A stretch of DNA of 13,167 nucleotides. It comes from an uncultured Oscillibacter sp. GTDB taxonomy: Bacteria; Bacillota; Clostridia; Oscillospirales; Oscillospiraceae. The DNA lies in assembly GCA_910587875.1 (NCBI GenBank), contig CAJUOD010000084.1:1-13167 (forward strand). Direction: 5' to 3'. Made by a program: the position numbers and the translations under genes. This document shows positions 7,091 to 13,167 of the stretch, piece by piece. The notes below the pieces were generated by a model that was not told the DNA's origin, made no database searches, and saw nothing but the letters and a program-made list of their open reading frames with translations. Position 1 is the first letter of the stretch; the number at the start of each line of letters is the position of its first letter.

Positions 7091-7134
7091 CGGGACCGTT
7101 TTCGATAGGAGATCGAAAACGGTCCCGATTTTTT
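7091..7134 (+). terminator. Strong intrinsic terminator between convergent gene ends
   Basis: A perfect 16-bp stem pairs 7091-7106 with 7112-7127 (arms CGGGACCGTTTTCGAT and its exact complement) around a 5-base loop, AGGAG. On the plus strand it is followed by GA and six T (7129-7134), the textbook form. It fits the end of the plus-strand fragment stopping at 7082. On the minus strand it starts 16 bases beyond the glycerol-dehydrogenase-like stop. There the following bases are only CCTTAATC, so it would be at best a weak terminator or a 3'-end stabiliser for the TRAP operon. Confidence 0.8.
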
Positions 7135-7142
7135 GCGTTCCC

Positions 7143-8237
7143 TTATATTCCAGAAAAGCTGCGGCCATAGGCGTCAGCGGCCATGAGCGCGTGATAGACC
7201 ATTTCACTGTCGACCGGGAAGGGCATATTGTGGATGGTACTGGTGGGGACGCAGGCCTTTTCTGCGGCGTTGCGGACTGTGGCCGGGTCCGCCTCCGGAT
7301 AGCCCAGGTCCGCGAAGCAGACCGGAAGGCCTACGGATTTGCTGAACGCCAGGACCTCCTTCAAGTCTTCCGCCGCGTCCTCCAGCACCAGCTGAGCCAG
7401 CGTGCAGAAGGCGACGTTAAAGCCGTGCAGCTGGCGGTGCAGCGCGGGGATATGGGTGAAGCCTTTCTGGATGCCATGGGCCGCGGCCAGTCCTCCGCTC
7501 TCAAACCCGACGGTGGAAAGGTATGTATTGGTCTCCACGACGACCTCCACGGCCTCCGTGCAGGCCCCCGCGTCCACGGCCAGCTTGGCGGCCAGGCCGT
7601 CCCGCTTCAGGTTTTCCCAGCACAGCTTGGCAAGACCTGTGGCGGCCCGGGTGGGCTTGGCATACACCTGATTGTTCTTCCCGGAGGCCCGGCAGGCCCG
7701 GGCCTCGAACCAGGTGGCCATGGCGTCGCCCATTCCGGCCACCAGCAGCTTGGAGGGGGCCGTGGCAATCACCGCCGTGTCCACCAGCACCACGTCGGGG
7801 CTGGCATCCAGAAACAGATAGCGGTCGAAGGTGCCGTCCTCATGATAGATGACGCTGCAGGAACTGCACGGCGCGTCGGAGGAGGCGATGGTGGGGACGA
7901 TGACCATGGGCAGTCCGGCGTAGTAAGCCGCGCCCTTAGCTGTGTCCAGTGTTTTCCCCCCGCCGATGCCCACAACGCAGGTCCGATTTTCCGATTTGGC
8001 GGTGTCCGCCAGTTGGTCGATCAGCGTCTGGCAGCACTCGCCTTGGAAGGTCACGTAGTTCAAGTCATAGTCCTTGCCCTGGAAGCACCGGTCCAGGACC
8101 GGGTGGATAAACGTATCCACAAAGGGGTCGATAAGGATCAGCAGCCGCTTTCCCATGCCCTGCAAATACTCGTCAAACGTTCCCAGAACATTCTGTCCCT
8201 GGACATATTTCCCGGGACTTTTCAGTATTTTACTCAT
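7143..8237 (-). CDS. gldA: Glycerol-dehydrogenase-family (iron-containing alcohol dehydrogenase superfamily) enzyme
   Basis: A 364-residue cytoplasmic NAD-dependent polyol dehydrogenase that closely follows the E. coli GldA plan (367 residues). It has an N-terminal SPGKYVQG, the NAD-binding loop GIGGGKTLDTAK (90-101), PTIASSDAPCS with the catalytic-region Asp121, and a C-terminal helical domain. Predicted metal ligands by family alignment are Asp171 (GMGDA), His254 (LAAAH) and His271. GldA interconverts glycerol and dihydroxyacetone; relatives act on other vicinal diols, so the gene symbol names the family, not a proven substrate. The ATG at 8237 has AGGA 8 bases upstream and begins 22 bases after the DctM stop, so it is the last gene of the transporter operon. 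It may reduce or oxidise a product of the imported compound. Confidence 0.88.
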   Translation of the reverse strand: MSKILKSPGKYVQGQNVLGTFDEYLQGMGKRLLILIDPFVDTFIHPVLDRCFQGKDYDLNYVTFQGECCQTLIDQLADTAKSENRTCVVGIGGGKTLDTAKGAAYYAGLPMVIVPTIASSDAPCSSCSVIYHEDGTFDRYLFLDASPDVVLVDTAVIATAPSKLLVAGMGDAMATWFEARACRASGKNNQVYAKPTRAATGLAKLCWENLKRDGLAAKLAVDAGACTEAVEVVVETNTYLSTVGFESGGLAAAHGIQKGFTHIPALHRQLHGFNVAFCTLAQLVLEDAAEDLKEVLAFSKSVGLPVCFADLGYPEADPATVRNAAEKACVPTSTIHNMPFPVDSEMVYHALMAADAYGRSFSGI

Positions 8238-8259
8238 AACGAAATTCCTTTCACACGCT

Positions 8260-9540
8260 TCATCCGTATATCAGGCCGGGAATAAAGGTGGAGAACTGGG
8301 GCACCAGTCCGATCAGCATCGCCACGATTATATAGGTAATCAAATATGGCGTCAGCATTCGGAAGGTGTCCTTCACCTCGATTTTTGCCACACCGCAGCA
8401 GATATAGAGCAGGATGCCGACCGGAGGGGTAATGCCGCCGATCAGCAGGGAGACCACCATAAAGGTGCCGAAGTGGATGGGGTCGAAGCCATAGCTGGCC
8501 GCCAGCGGGAACAGGATGGGGACCAGGATAATCAGGGCGGAGGTTCCGTCAATGAACATTCCCACAATCAGCAGCAGGACCAGGATCAGGAAGGTCACAA
8601 CCACCTTGTTGGAGCTGATGGACATCATCAGGTTCACCACCCGCAGGGGAAACTGGTCGATGGTCAGGATCCAGCTGAAAATGGACGCGGACGCGATAAT
8701 CAGCATCATGGATCCGGTGGTGATAGCTGCGTCATAGATGGCGTCCCAGAGTTTTTTCAGGGTGAACTCCTTCCGGGCAATGCCGACAATCAGGGCATAG
8801 AGCACCGCCACCGCTCCGGATTCCGTGGCGGTGAATATGCCGGAGAGCACGCCGCCCACGATAATGATGGGCATGACCAAGGCGTCCAGCGTGTTGACCA
8901 GGGCCGAGAAAAACTCCCGGAGGGTGGGCTTGGGGCTGATGGGGTAATTCCGCCGCTTGGCAATAAAATAGGTGGTAATCATCTGGGACACGCCGACGAT
9001 CACACCCGGCAGCAGTCCCGCGATGAACAGCTGGCCCACAGAGAGGCTGGCAATGGACGCGAACAGGATGAACATGATACTGGGCGGGATAATGGGGCCA
9101 ATCGTGGAGGAGGCCGCCGTTACCACCACCGAGAAGTCGTCGTCATAGCCCCGTTTCCGCATGGCGGGAATCAGCACGGAGCCCAGGCCGGAGGCGTCCG
9201 CCGCCGCGGAACCGGAGATTCCGGCGAACAGCATACTGGCCAGAATATTTCCCTGGGCAAGACCGCCGCGGATATGACCCACCGCCCGGTCCGCCAGCGT
9301 GATAATCCGCTCGCTGATGCCGCTTCCGTTCATCAGGGAACCAGCCAGCATGAACAGCGGAATTGCCATCATGGTAAAGGAGTCAAACGTCACGAAAAAC
9401 CGCTGCACAATGATTTCCAAGGGCAGATCCATGGTCAGGAAAATCGTCACCAGAGCCGAACAGCCCAGAGAATAGCCCACAGGAACATTGATGATCAGCA
9501 GCGCGAAAAAGGTAATCAGCAGTATTGCGGAAACTGGCAT
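8260..9540 (-). CDS. dctM: TRAP transporter large permease subunit (DctM)
   Basis: A 426-residue inner-membrane protein, the usual DctM length, hydrophobic throughout with about a dozen membrane segments. It forms the sodium-coupled transport channel with DctQ and takes substrate from DctP. Family signatures include AIPLFMLAGSLM (59-70), GISGSAAADASGLG (107-120), SSTIGPIIPPS (144-154), FTATESGAVAVLYAL and GGITPPVG near the C terminus. The ATG at 9540 is chosen because AAGGAAG lies just upstream. A GTG at 9558 would start inside the DctQ stop region and swallow that ribosome binding site. It lies 14 bases after the DctQ stop and 22 bases before the dehydrogenase start, so the genes are clearly co-expressed. 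Confidence 0.96.
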   Translation of the reverse strand: MPVSAILLITFFALLIINVPVGYSLGCSALVTIFLTMDLPLEIIVQRFFVTFDSFTMMAIPLFMLAGSLMNGSGISERIITLADRAVGHIRGGLAQGNILASMLFAGISGSAAADASGLGSVLIPAMRKRGYDDDFSVVVTAASSTIGPIIPPSIMFILFASIASLSVGQLFIAGLLPGVIVGVSQMITTYFIAKRRNYPISPKPTLREFFSALVNTLDALVMPIIIVGGVLSGIFTATESGAVAVLYALIVGIARKEFTLKKLWDAIYDAAITTGSMMLIIASASIFSWILTIDQFPLRVVNLMMSISSNKVVVTFLILVLLLIVGMFIDGTSALIILVPILFPLAASYGFDPIHFGTFMVVSLLIGGITPPVGILLYICCGVAKIEVKDTFRMLTPYLITYIIVAMLIGLVPQFSTFIPGLIYG

Positions 9541-9554
9541 ATTCTCACTTCCTT

Positions 9555-10031
9555 TCACTCATCGCCGACACTGGCGCGATACTCTTTCACTTTCGCAGCG
9601 ATCTCCAACGCCAGGAAAAACAAAACCACACAGGCTCCGACGGGGATTCCCGCATAGGCGACGCCAATGGGAATTTTCATGGCCGGAGACATGACAGACA
9701 TATTCTGCATGGAAAGACGGGCCCCATAGACAATCAGCACGAGATTGAAAGCAGTCAGAATCAGCTGGCCCAGGATGAAAAAGCCCAGCTGCGTTTTTTT
9801 CCCAAATCTGGTCGTCACCATATTCAGGCGGATATGCGCCTCGTCCACCGCGCCGATCGCCACAGAAACCATGATGCCCCACACAAAGATATACCTCGAA
9901 AGCTCCTCCGCCCATTTCAGCGGGGAGGAAAGCACATAACGCATAAAAACCTGGAGCAGGGTCACAATCACGATGCCCCCGAAGGACAGCACCACAAAAT
10001 GCTTGAAAATTTGACTGATTCTGTTTGCCAA
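9555..10031 (-). CDS. dctQ: TRAP transporter small permease subunit (DctQ), TTG start
   Basis: A 158-residue membrane protein with four hydrophobic segments and the DctQ signature FMRYVLSSPLKWAEELSRY (29-47), followed by IFVWGIMVSVAIGA. It pairs with DctM to form the TRAP membrane complex. The predicted start codon is TTG (complement of 10029-10031), with GGGGGAG about 5 bases upstream; the next in-frame ATG is at residue 30, inside the conserved core. The weak start codon may keep the level of this subunit low relative to the binding protein. It lies 65 bases after the dctP stop, with a GC-rich hairpin in between. Confidence 0.93.
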   Translation of the reverse strand: MANRISQIFKHFVVLSFGGIVIVTLLQVFMRYVLSSPLKWAEELSRYIFVWGIMVSVAIGAVDEAHIRLNMVTTRFGKKTQLGFFILGQLILTAFNLVLIVYGARLSMQNMSVMSPAMKIPIGVAYAGIPVGACVVLFFLALEIAAKVKEYRASVGDE

Positions 10032-10055
10032 AAAATCTCCCCCTTTTCTGCGGGC

Positions 10056-10080
10056 CTCCCGGGGCGGGAAGCCCCGGGAG
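10056..10080 (-). repeat. GC-rich stem-loop between dctP and dctQ
   Basis: CTCCCGGGGC (10056-10065) and GCCCCGGGAG (10071-10080) form a perfect 10-bp, almost all-GC stem with a 5-base loop. It starts 16 bases after the dctP stop and has no T-run on the minus strand, so it is not a standard terminator. Such hairpins after binding-protein genes commonly protect the upstream mRNA or slow transcription so that binding protein exceeds permease. That role is inferred here. Confidence 0.6.
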
Positions 10081-10096
10081 AACCAAGTGTCATCTG

Positions 10097-11164
10097 TTAC
10101 TGTACGGCAAGAATCGCGTCAATGATTTCCTGCCCGCCGGTCACGGCGTCCGCGTATTTGCCCCAGGTGGGCTCGCAGGCCGCGCGGAATTCCTCTTTGT
10201 CGATCTCGATTACCGTGACGCCCTCGGCCTCCAATTTTGCCACGGCTTCATCCATCTGCTGGACGGTGTTCTTCTGCTGCTCCACAGAAATCTCTTCCAT
10301 GACAGCAATGATGATATCCTGGTACTCGGCAGGCAGGGTCTGGAAGAACTTCTCGTTCATCAGCAGGGTCACACCCAGGTTGATGTGCTCGGTTTTGACC
10401 AGCTTGTCGGCGACTTCATAGAACTTGGAGGTATACAGGCTGGTGGGAGCGGCTTCCAGACCTTCCACCACGTTGGTCTGGATGGAGGTATAGACTTCGC
10501 CCCAGGCGATGGGGGTGGCGGCGGCTCCCAGGGCCTCGATGCAGTCAATGATGACGTCGCTTTCCATGGCGCGGAGCTTGCAGCCCTTGAATCCCGCCAC
10601 GTCGGTCGCGGGGGTGTTCATCAGGAAGTCGCGCAGGCCGTCGGGATACCAGCTCAGGGCGCGGATACCTCGCTCGTCAATCATTTTCTGGTTCATAGCC
10701 GCCACGATTTCGCTGTTCAGGACCTTGTTCAGGTGGCCATAGTCCCGGAAAATGAAGGGCAGCTGAAGGATGTTATAGTCGTTTACCAGATTCGCCACAT
10801 AGCCGGTGTCCGCCAGGCACATCTGGATGGAGCCCATCTGCACACCCTCGATGTTGTCCCGCTCGTTTCCAAGCTGTCCGTCCTCAAACAGGTTCACGGT
10901 CACAGCGCCGTTGGTGCGCTCTTCCACCCTGGACTTAAACTCGGCGCAGGTCCAGTGATGAACGCTGCTGGAGGACTGGTGGCTGGACAGGGTGATGGTG
11001 TAGGTATCGCCGGAGGCGGGAGTGCCGGAGTCCGCGGAGGCGTCCGTCGCGGGTGACTTGTCGGTTGTACCGGCGTCAGGCGCTTTGGTTCCGTTGGAGC
11101 AGCCCGCCAGGAGCACGACCAGCAGCAAGGACAGCATCTGCAAAAAAACCTTTTTCTTTTTCAT
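10097..11164 (-). CDS. dctP: TRAP transporter substrate-binding lipoprotein (DctP family)
   Basis: A 355-residue extracytoplasmic binding protein. A basic and hydrophobic signal (MKKKKVFLQMLSLLLVVLLAGC) ends in the lipobox LLAGC with lipidated Cys22, followed by a Ser/Thr/Ala/Asp-rich tether to about residue 52. The mature domain carries the DctP layout: FEDGQLGNERD near 93, PDGLRDF near 174, KGCKLRAMES with the conserved ligand-binding Arg198, ALGAAATPIAWGEVYTSIQT and YTSKFYEVAD. The Arg is the usual clamp for a carboxylate, so an organic or sugar acid is the most likely ligand. In place of the common DGQENP motif it reads EGLEAAP (234-240), so the ligand may be atypical. The ATG at 11164 has AAGGAG 7 bases upstream and follows a predicted promoter. 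DctQ and DctM follow. Confidence 0.96.
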   Translation of the reverse strand: MKKKKVFLQMLSLLLVVLLAGCSNGTKAPDAGTTDKSPATDASADSGTPASGDTYTITLSSHQSSSSVHHWTCAEFKSRVEERTNGAVTVNLFEDGQLGNERDNIEGVQMGSIQMCLADTGYVANLVNDYNILQLPFIFRDYGHLNKVLNSEIVAAMNQKMIDERGIRALSWYPDGLRDFLMNTPATDVAGFKGCKLRAMESDVIIDCIEALGAAATPIAWGEVYTSIQTNVVEGLEAAPTSLYTSKFYEVADKLVKTEHINLGVTLLMNEKFFQTLPAEYQDIIIAVMEEISVEQQKNTVQQMDEAVAKLEAEGVTVIEIDKEEFRAACEPTWGKYADAVTGGQEIIDAILAVQ

Positions 11165-11188
11165 TTCAATTCTCCTTCAAACTTTTTT

Positions 11189-11217
11189 ATAATCAATATA
11201 GGCCTTTCCTATATCAA
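11189..11217 (-). promoter_or_regulatory. Predicted promoter and palindromic operator upstream of dctP
   Basis: On the minus strand TTGATA (11212-11217, 5 of 6) and GATTAT (11189-11194, 4 of 6) are 17 bases apart. The spacer is almost filled by the palindrome ATATAGG-CCTTT-CCTATAT (11196-11214 on the plus strand), 7-bp arms around 5 bases. A regulator bound there would block RNA polymerase directly. No regulator gene is in the window. The -10 match is modest, so the promoter is less certain than the palindrome. Confidence 0.45.
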
Positions 11218-11239
11218 TCCATGGGTAGGTATGAACCTC

Positions 11240-12277
11240 TCAGGGCTTCAGGAGGATTTTGATCCGCATTTCCTTTTTCGCGCGGACCATCTTCACGACG
11301 TCCTCCAGTTCGGCTAGGGGACGGACGTGGGTGATCAGCGGCTTGACGTTCAGCTTCCCCTCCGCCATATAGCGCAAGACCGGCTCAAAGGAGTTGGGGC
11401 TTGCCAGGGAGCCCACCAACTCCGCGTCCTTGACAATCAGGGTGTTCATCGGCACATCCACCGTCTGGCCGTTGTACCAGCTCACCGCCACGATGCGCCC
11501 CGTGGGTTTCAGGGCCTGGACCGCGGTGTTTAGGGCGCTGTTGCTGCCGGAGGTTTCGATAATGATTTCCGGCCCGCCGCTGGTGAGCTCCCGGGCTCGT
11601 TCCGCTACGCTCTCCCGGTGATAGTTGATGGTCTCGGCTACGCCGCATTTCTTGGCGATAGCCAGTTTTTCGTCCCAGCTTCCCGCCATCAGGACCTTGC
11701 TGGCCCCTTGGATATTAGCGAGCTGTGCGGCAAGCTGGCCGATGGGGCCGTCGCCGATGACCAGGACCTCCGCTCCGGCGGGAATCCGGGCTTTTGTCAC
11801 CGCGTAGGCCGCTGTGGCGGCGGGCTCCGCCAGAGCCGCCTCCTCCATGCTCAGTCCGTTGGGGATTTTATAGACGTGCCGCTGGGGTACCGCCACATAC
11901 TGAGCAAACACGCCCTGACGGTTGCGATAGGAACCGATCACTTCCCGGTTAGGGCAGAGGTTGTAATGCCCCTTCCGGCACTCATCACACTCGCCGCAGC
12001 CCAAGCTGACATCCGAGGTAATCCGGTCCCCCACGGCCAAGTCTCGGACGCCTTCTCCCACCTGGACAATGGTTCCGCTCCACTCATGGCCAGGAATGAT
12101 GGGATAGGTGGTGTTTCCGTTTTTAATGTGGACCATCTCTCCTGTGAGGAGTTCGATGTCCGTCGCGCAAAAGCCGGCGTAGGAAATTTCCGCCAGCACT
12201 TCGCCGGGCTTGGGAGCGGGAGTGGGGATTTCCGAATACTCAATGACCTCCGGCTCCATAAAACGAATGGCTTTCAT
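11240..12277 (-). CDS. Zinc-dependent medium-chain alcohol/polyol dehydrogenase
   Basis: A 345-residue cytoplasmic MDR-family oxidoreductase. The N-terminal GroES-like domain has catalytic zinc ligands Cys37 (GFCATD), His64-Glu65 (PGHEWSG) and Glu151 (AEPAAT), and a structural-zinc lobe with Cys94, 97, 100 and 108. The Rossmann domain has GDGPIG (175-180) for the dinucleotide. The architecture is that of sorbitol, threonine or sugar-acid dehydrogenases; the exact substrate is not readable. The ATG at 12277 is chosen because AAAGGAA lies upstream; the longer frame to 12361 lies inside the preceding gene. Its ATG shares one base with the lactonase stop (TAATG), so translation is probably coupled. 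No terminator is visible between its stop and the dctP promoter, so readthrough into the TRAP genes is likely. Confidence 0.93.
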   Translation of the reverse strand: MKAIRFMEPEVIEYSEIPTPAPKPGEVLAEISYAGFCATDIELLTGEMVHIKNGNTTYPIIPGHEWSGTIVQVGEGVRDLAVGDRITSDVSLGCGECDECRKGHYNLCPNREVIGSYRNRQGVFAQYVAVPQRHVYKIPNGLSMEEAALAEPAATAAYAVTKARIPAGAEVLVIGDGPIGQLAAQLANIQGASKVLMAGSWDEKLAIAKKCGVAETINYHRESVAERARELTSGGPEIIIETSGSNSALNTAVQALKPTGRIVAVSWYNGQTVDVPMNTLIVKDAELVGSLASPNSFEPVLRYMAEGKLNVKPLITHVRPLAELEDVVKMVRAKKEMRIKILLKP

Positions 12278-13077
12278 TAGGCTGATTCCTTTCCATACAG
12301 AAATTCGTTGCTCTGGTTGATGACTTTGATTTCGCCCTGCCGGAAGCACAGGGGGCGGCACTGCCCGTCGCTCCGCAGCCGCTGACAGAATTCATCCGGA
12401 TTTCCGCCATGTTCCGCAAAGGTCCAAAAATGGCAGGGCGTTCCATATTTGGCCCCGGAAAGCGCCGCCGCCCGGGCCCCTTCCCCGGCGTTCATGTTTC
12501 CAAAGCGCCCGTTGATCGAGAGAATCGAAATGTCCGGCTTGAAGGACGCCACCTCCCGGAACAGGTTCTCGTGAAACGCCGTGTCTCCCGAGAAATAAAG
12601 GCGGTGCCCGCCCATCTCCAGGAACACGCCGATGGCGTCCGGAGCCATGTCGCCGTGATCCGCCAGGATTCCCCGGATATGCAGGTTTTCATCCCAGTAT
12701 TCCCCGTTCCGGTCCAGTCGGCGGCAGCGCTCCGGCGCCGCCCCCTGCTCCAACAGCTTGTCCTGGCAGCTGGTGGGGCCCAGGAAAATCGTCTCCGGCG
12801 AGTTTTGAATGACCAGGGGAACCGAGTCGTAATCAAAGTGGTCAAAGTGCAGGTGCGTGATGATATAGTAATCCGGGGTCAAATCCTCCGGTTTCAACAG
12901 GAAGGGGGACAGCCGCTTAAAGCCCCGAAGCCGGTTCCCGCAGTCGCTGAGGTACGGGTCGATGACCAGCGTGTTTCCCTGGCTGTCTTTCAGGAAAAAC
13001 CCAGCCTGTCCCAGCCAGCAAATCCCCAGCTCCCCGGGCGCAATGCGCAAAGAATGTAACTTATCCGCAAGCTCCAT
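12277..13077 (-). CDS. UlaG-like metallo-beta-lactamase-fold hydrolase, probable lactonase
   Basis: A 266-residue metal-dependent hydrolase of the COG2220/UlaG type. It begins with the strand WLGQAGFFLK (21-30), then VIDPYLSD (38-45). The metal-binding HxHxDH motif is His75-Leu-His77-Phe-Asp79-His80 in THLHFDH. Further predicted ligands are His141 (ADHGD) and Asp165 (FSGDT), with a late His216 (CHFWTF). NGRFGNMN (189-196) is typical of this family. E. coli UlaG opens L-ascorbate 6-phosphate and has about 354 residues; this protein is about 90 shorter, so it is a relative rather than an ortholog. A lactonase role is inferred from family and from coupling to a dehydrogenase. The ATG at 13077 has GGAG about 10 bases upstream; the ATG at 13110 has GGAAGG with no spacing and is rejected. 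Confidence 0.85.
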   Translation of the reverse strand: MELADKLHSLRIAPGELGICWLGQAGFFLKDSQGNTLVIDPYLSDCGNRLRGFKRLSPFLLKPEDLTPDYYIITHLHFDHFDYDSVPLVIQNSPETIFLGPTSCQDKLLEQGAAPERCRRLDRNGEYWDENLHIRGILADHGDMAPDAIGVFLEMGGHRLYFSGDTAFHENLFREVASFKPDISILSINGRFGNMNAGEGARAAALSGAKYGTPCHFWTFAEHGGNPDEFCQRLRSDGQCRPLCFRQGEIKVINQSNEFLYGKESA

Positions 13078-13097
13078 CGTCTCTGTTCTCCGACATC

Positions 13098-13167
13098 TTA
13101 GTATAGGCATCCTTCCAGCCAGGAATAGCGCTCGTCAAACTGCACTTGATATTTCTTCGTCTCGCCC
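13098..13167 (-). CDS. C-terminal end of an unidentified gene (runs off the window)
   Basis: On the minus strand the frame entering at the window edge encodes YQVQFDERYSWLEGCLY after GETKK, then a TAA at 13098-13100. Only 22 residues are visible and I do not recognise the family. The frame is likely real because it ends 20 bases before the lactonase ATG, and that gap contains the lactonase ribosome binding site, the usual spacing inside an operon. It is probably another gene of the same catabolic operon. Confidence 0.6.
   Translation of the reverse strand, partial: GETKKYQVQFDERYSWLEGCLY

Noticed and set aside
7191..8285. 364-codon plus-strand open frame opposite the gldA-like gene
   Set aside because: It mirrors a well-conserved dehydrogenase on the other strand and has no recognisable motif.
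9541..9558. Longer DctM start (GTG at 9558)
   Set aside because: It would make the AAGGAAG ribosome binding site part of the coding sequence; the ATG at 9540 fits DctM length and spacing better.
8074..9657. 527-codon plus-strand open frame opposite dctM
   Set aside because: It is antisense to a clear DctM, and its product is a low-complexity His/Gln/Gly/Asp-rich string with no domain. It is a shadow of codon bias.
10025..11056. 343-codon plus-strand open frame opposite dctP
   Set aside because: It is antisense to a clear lipoprotein binding protein; its Gly/His-rich composition is a GC artefact.
1..13167. CRISPR arrays, tRNA or rRNA genes, insertion sequences, phage genes
   Set aside because: I looked for regular repeats, clover-leaf sequences, rRNA motifs and transposase or integrase proteins and saw none.

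Overview
The window looks like chromosomal DNA from an anaerobic, GC-rich member of the Clostridia, probably Oscillospiraceae-like. The evidence is AGGAG-type ribosome binding sites, a lipoprotein-type TRAP binding protein, GAF-PAS hybrid kinases of the style common in gut Firmicutes, and a rubrerythrin relic. This is inferred from protein style; there is no marker gene. Every intact gene lies on the minus strand, so the window reads right to left. Bases 1-49 are not genomic: they match an Illumina TruSeq P7/read-2 adapter with an 8-base index, so the biological sequence starts at about base 50.

Right block (13167 to 7143), in transcription order: the last 22 codons of an unidentified gene, an UlaG-like metallo-beta-lactamase-fold lactonase, a zinc-dependent medium-chain dehydrogenase overlapping it by one base (TAATG), a full tripartite TRAP transporter (DctP lipoprotein, DctQ, DctM), and a glycerol-dehydrogenase-family enzyme. 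A promoter with a palindrome in its spacer precedes dctP, and a GC-rich hairpin separates dctP from dctQ. Together they read as an uptake and catabolism locus for a sugar acid, polyol or related carbon source. TRAP would import the substrate, the two dehydrogenases would oxidise or reduce polyol-type intermediates, and the lactonase would open a lactone. The actual substrate cannot be read from the sequence.

Middle scar (about 6745 to 7135): two gene relics lie in opposite orientation. On the plus strand is a C-terminal tail resembling SMP-30/gluconolactonase, with its own stop and a strong intrinsic terminator. It abuts a minus-strand rubrerythrin remnant that lacks its N terminus and has an internal frameshifting deletion at a 9-base microhomology. 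No intact gene is present here.

Left block (6669 to 380): a good sigma-A-type promoter (TTGACG-17-TATTAT) drives a soluble GAF-PAS hybrid histidine kinase, followed by a membrane-bound hybrid histidine kinase with an extracellular sensor. A methyl-accepting chemotaxis protein with its own promoter comes next. Both kinases end in receiver domains, and the window holds no HPt protein, response regulator with an output domain, or other Che gene, so their partners must be elsewhere. Two hairpins between the chemoreceptor and the adapter are candidate terminators.
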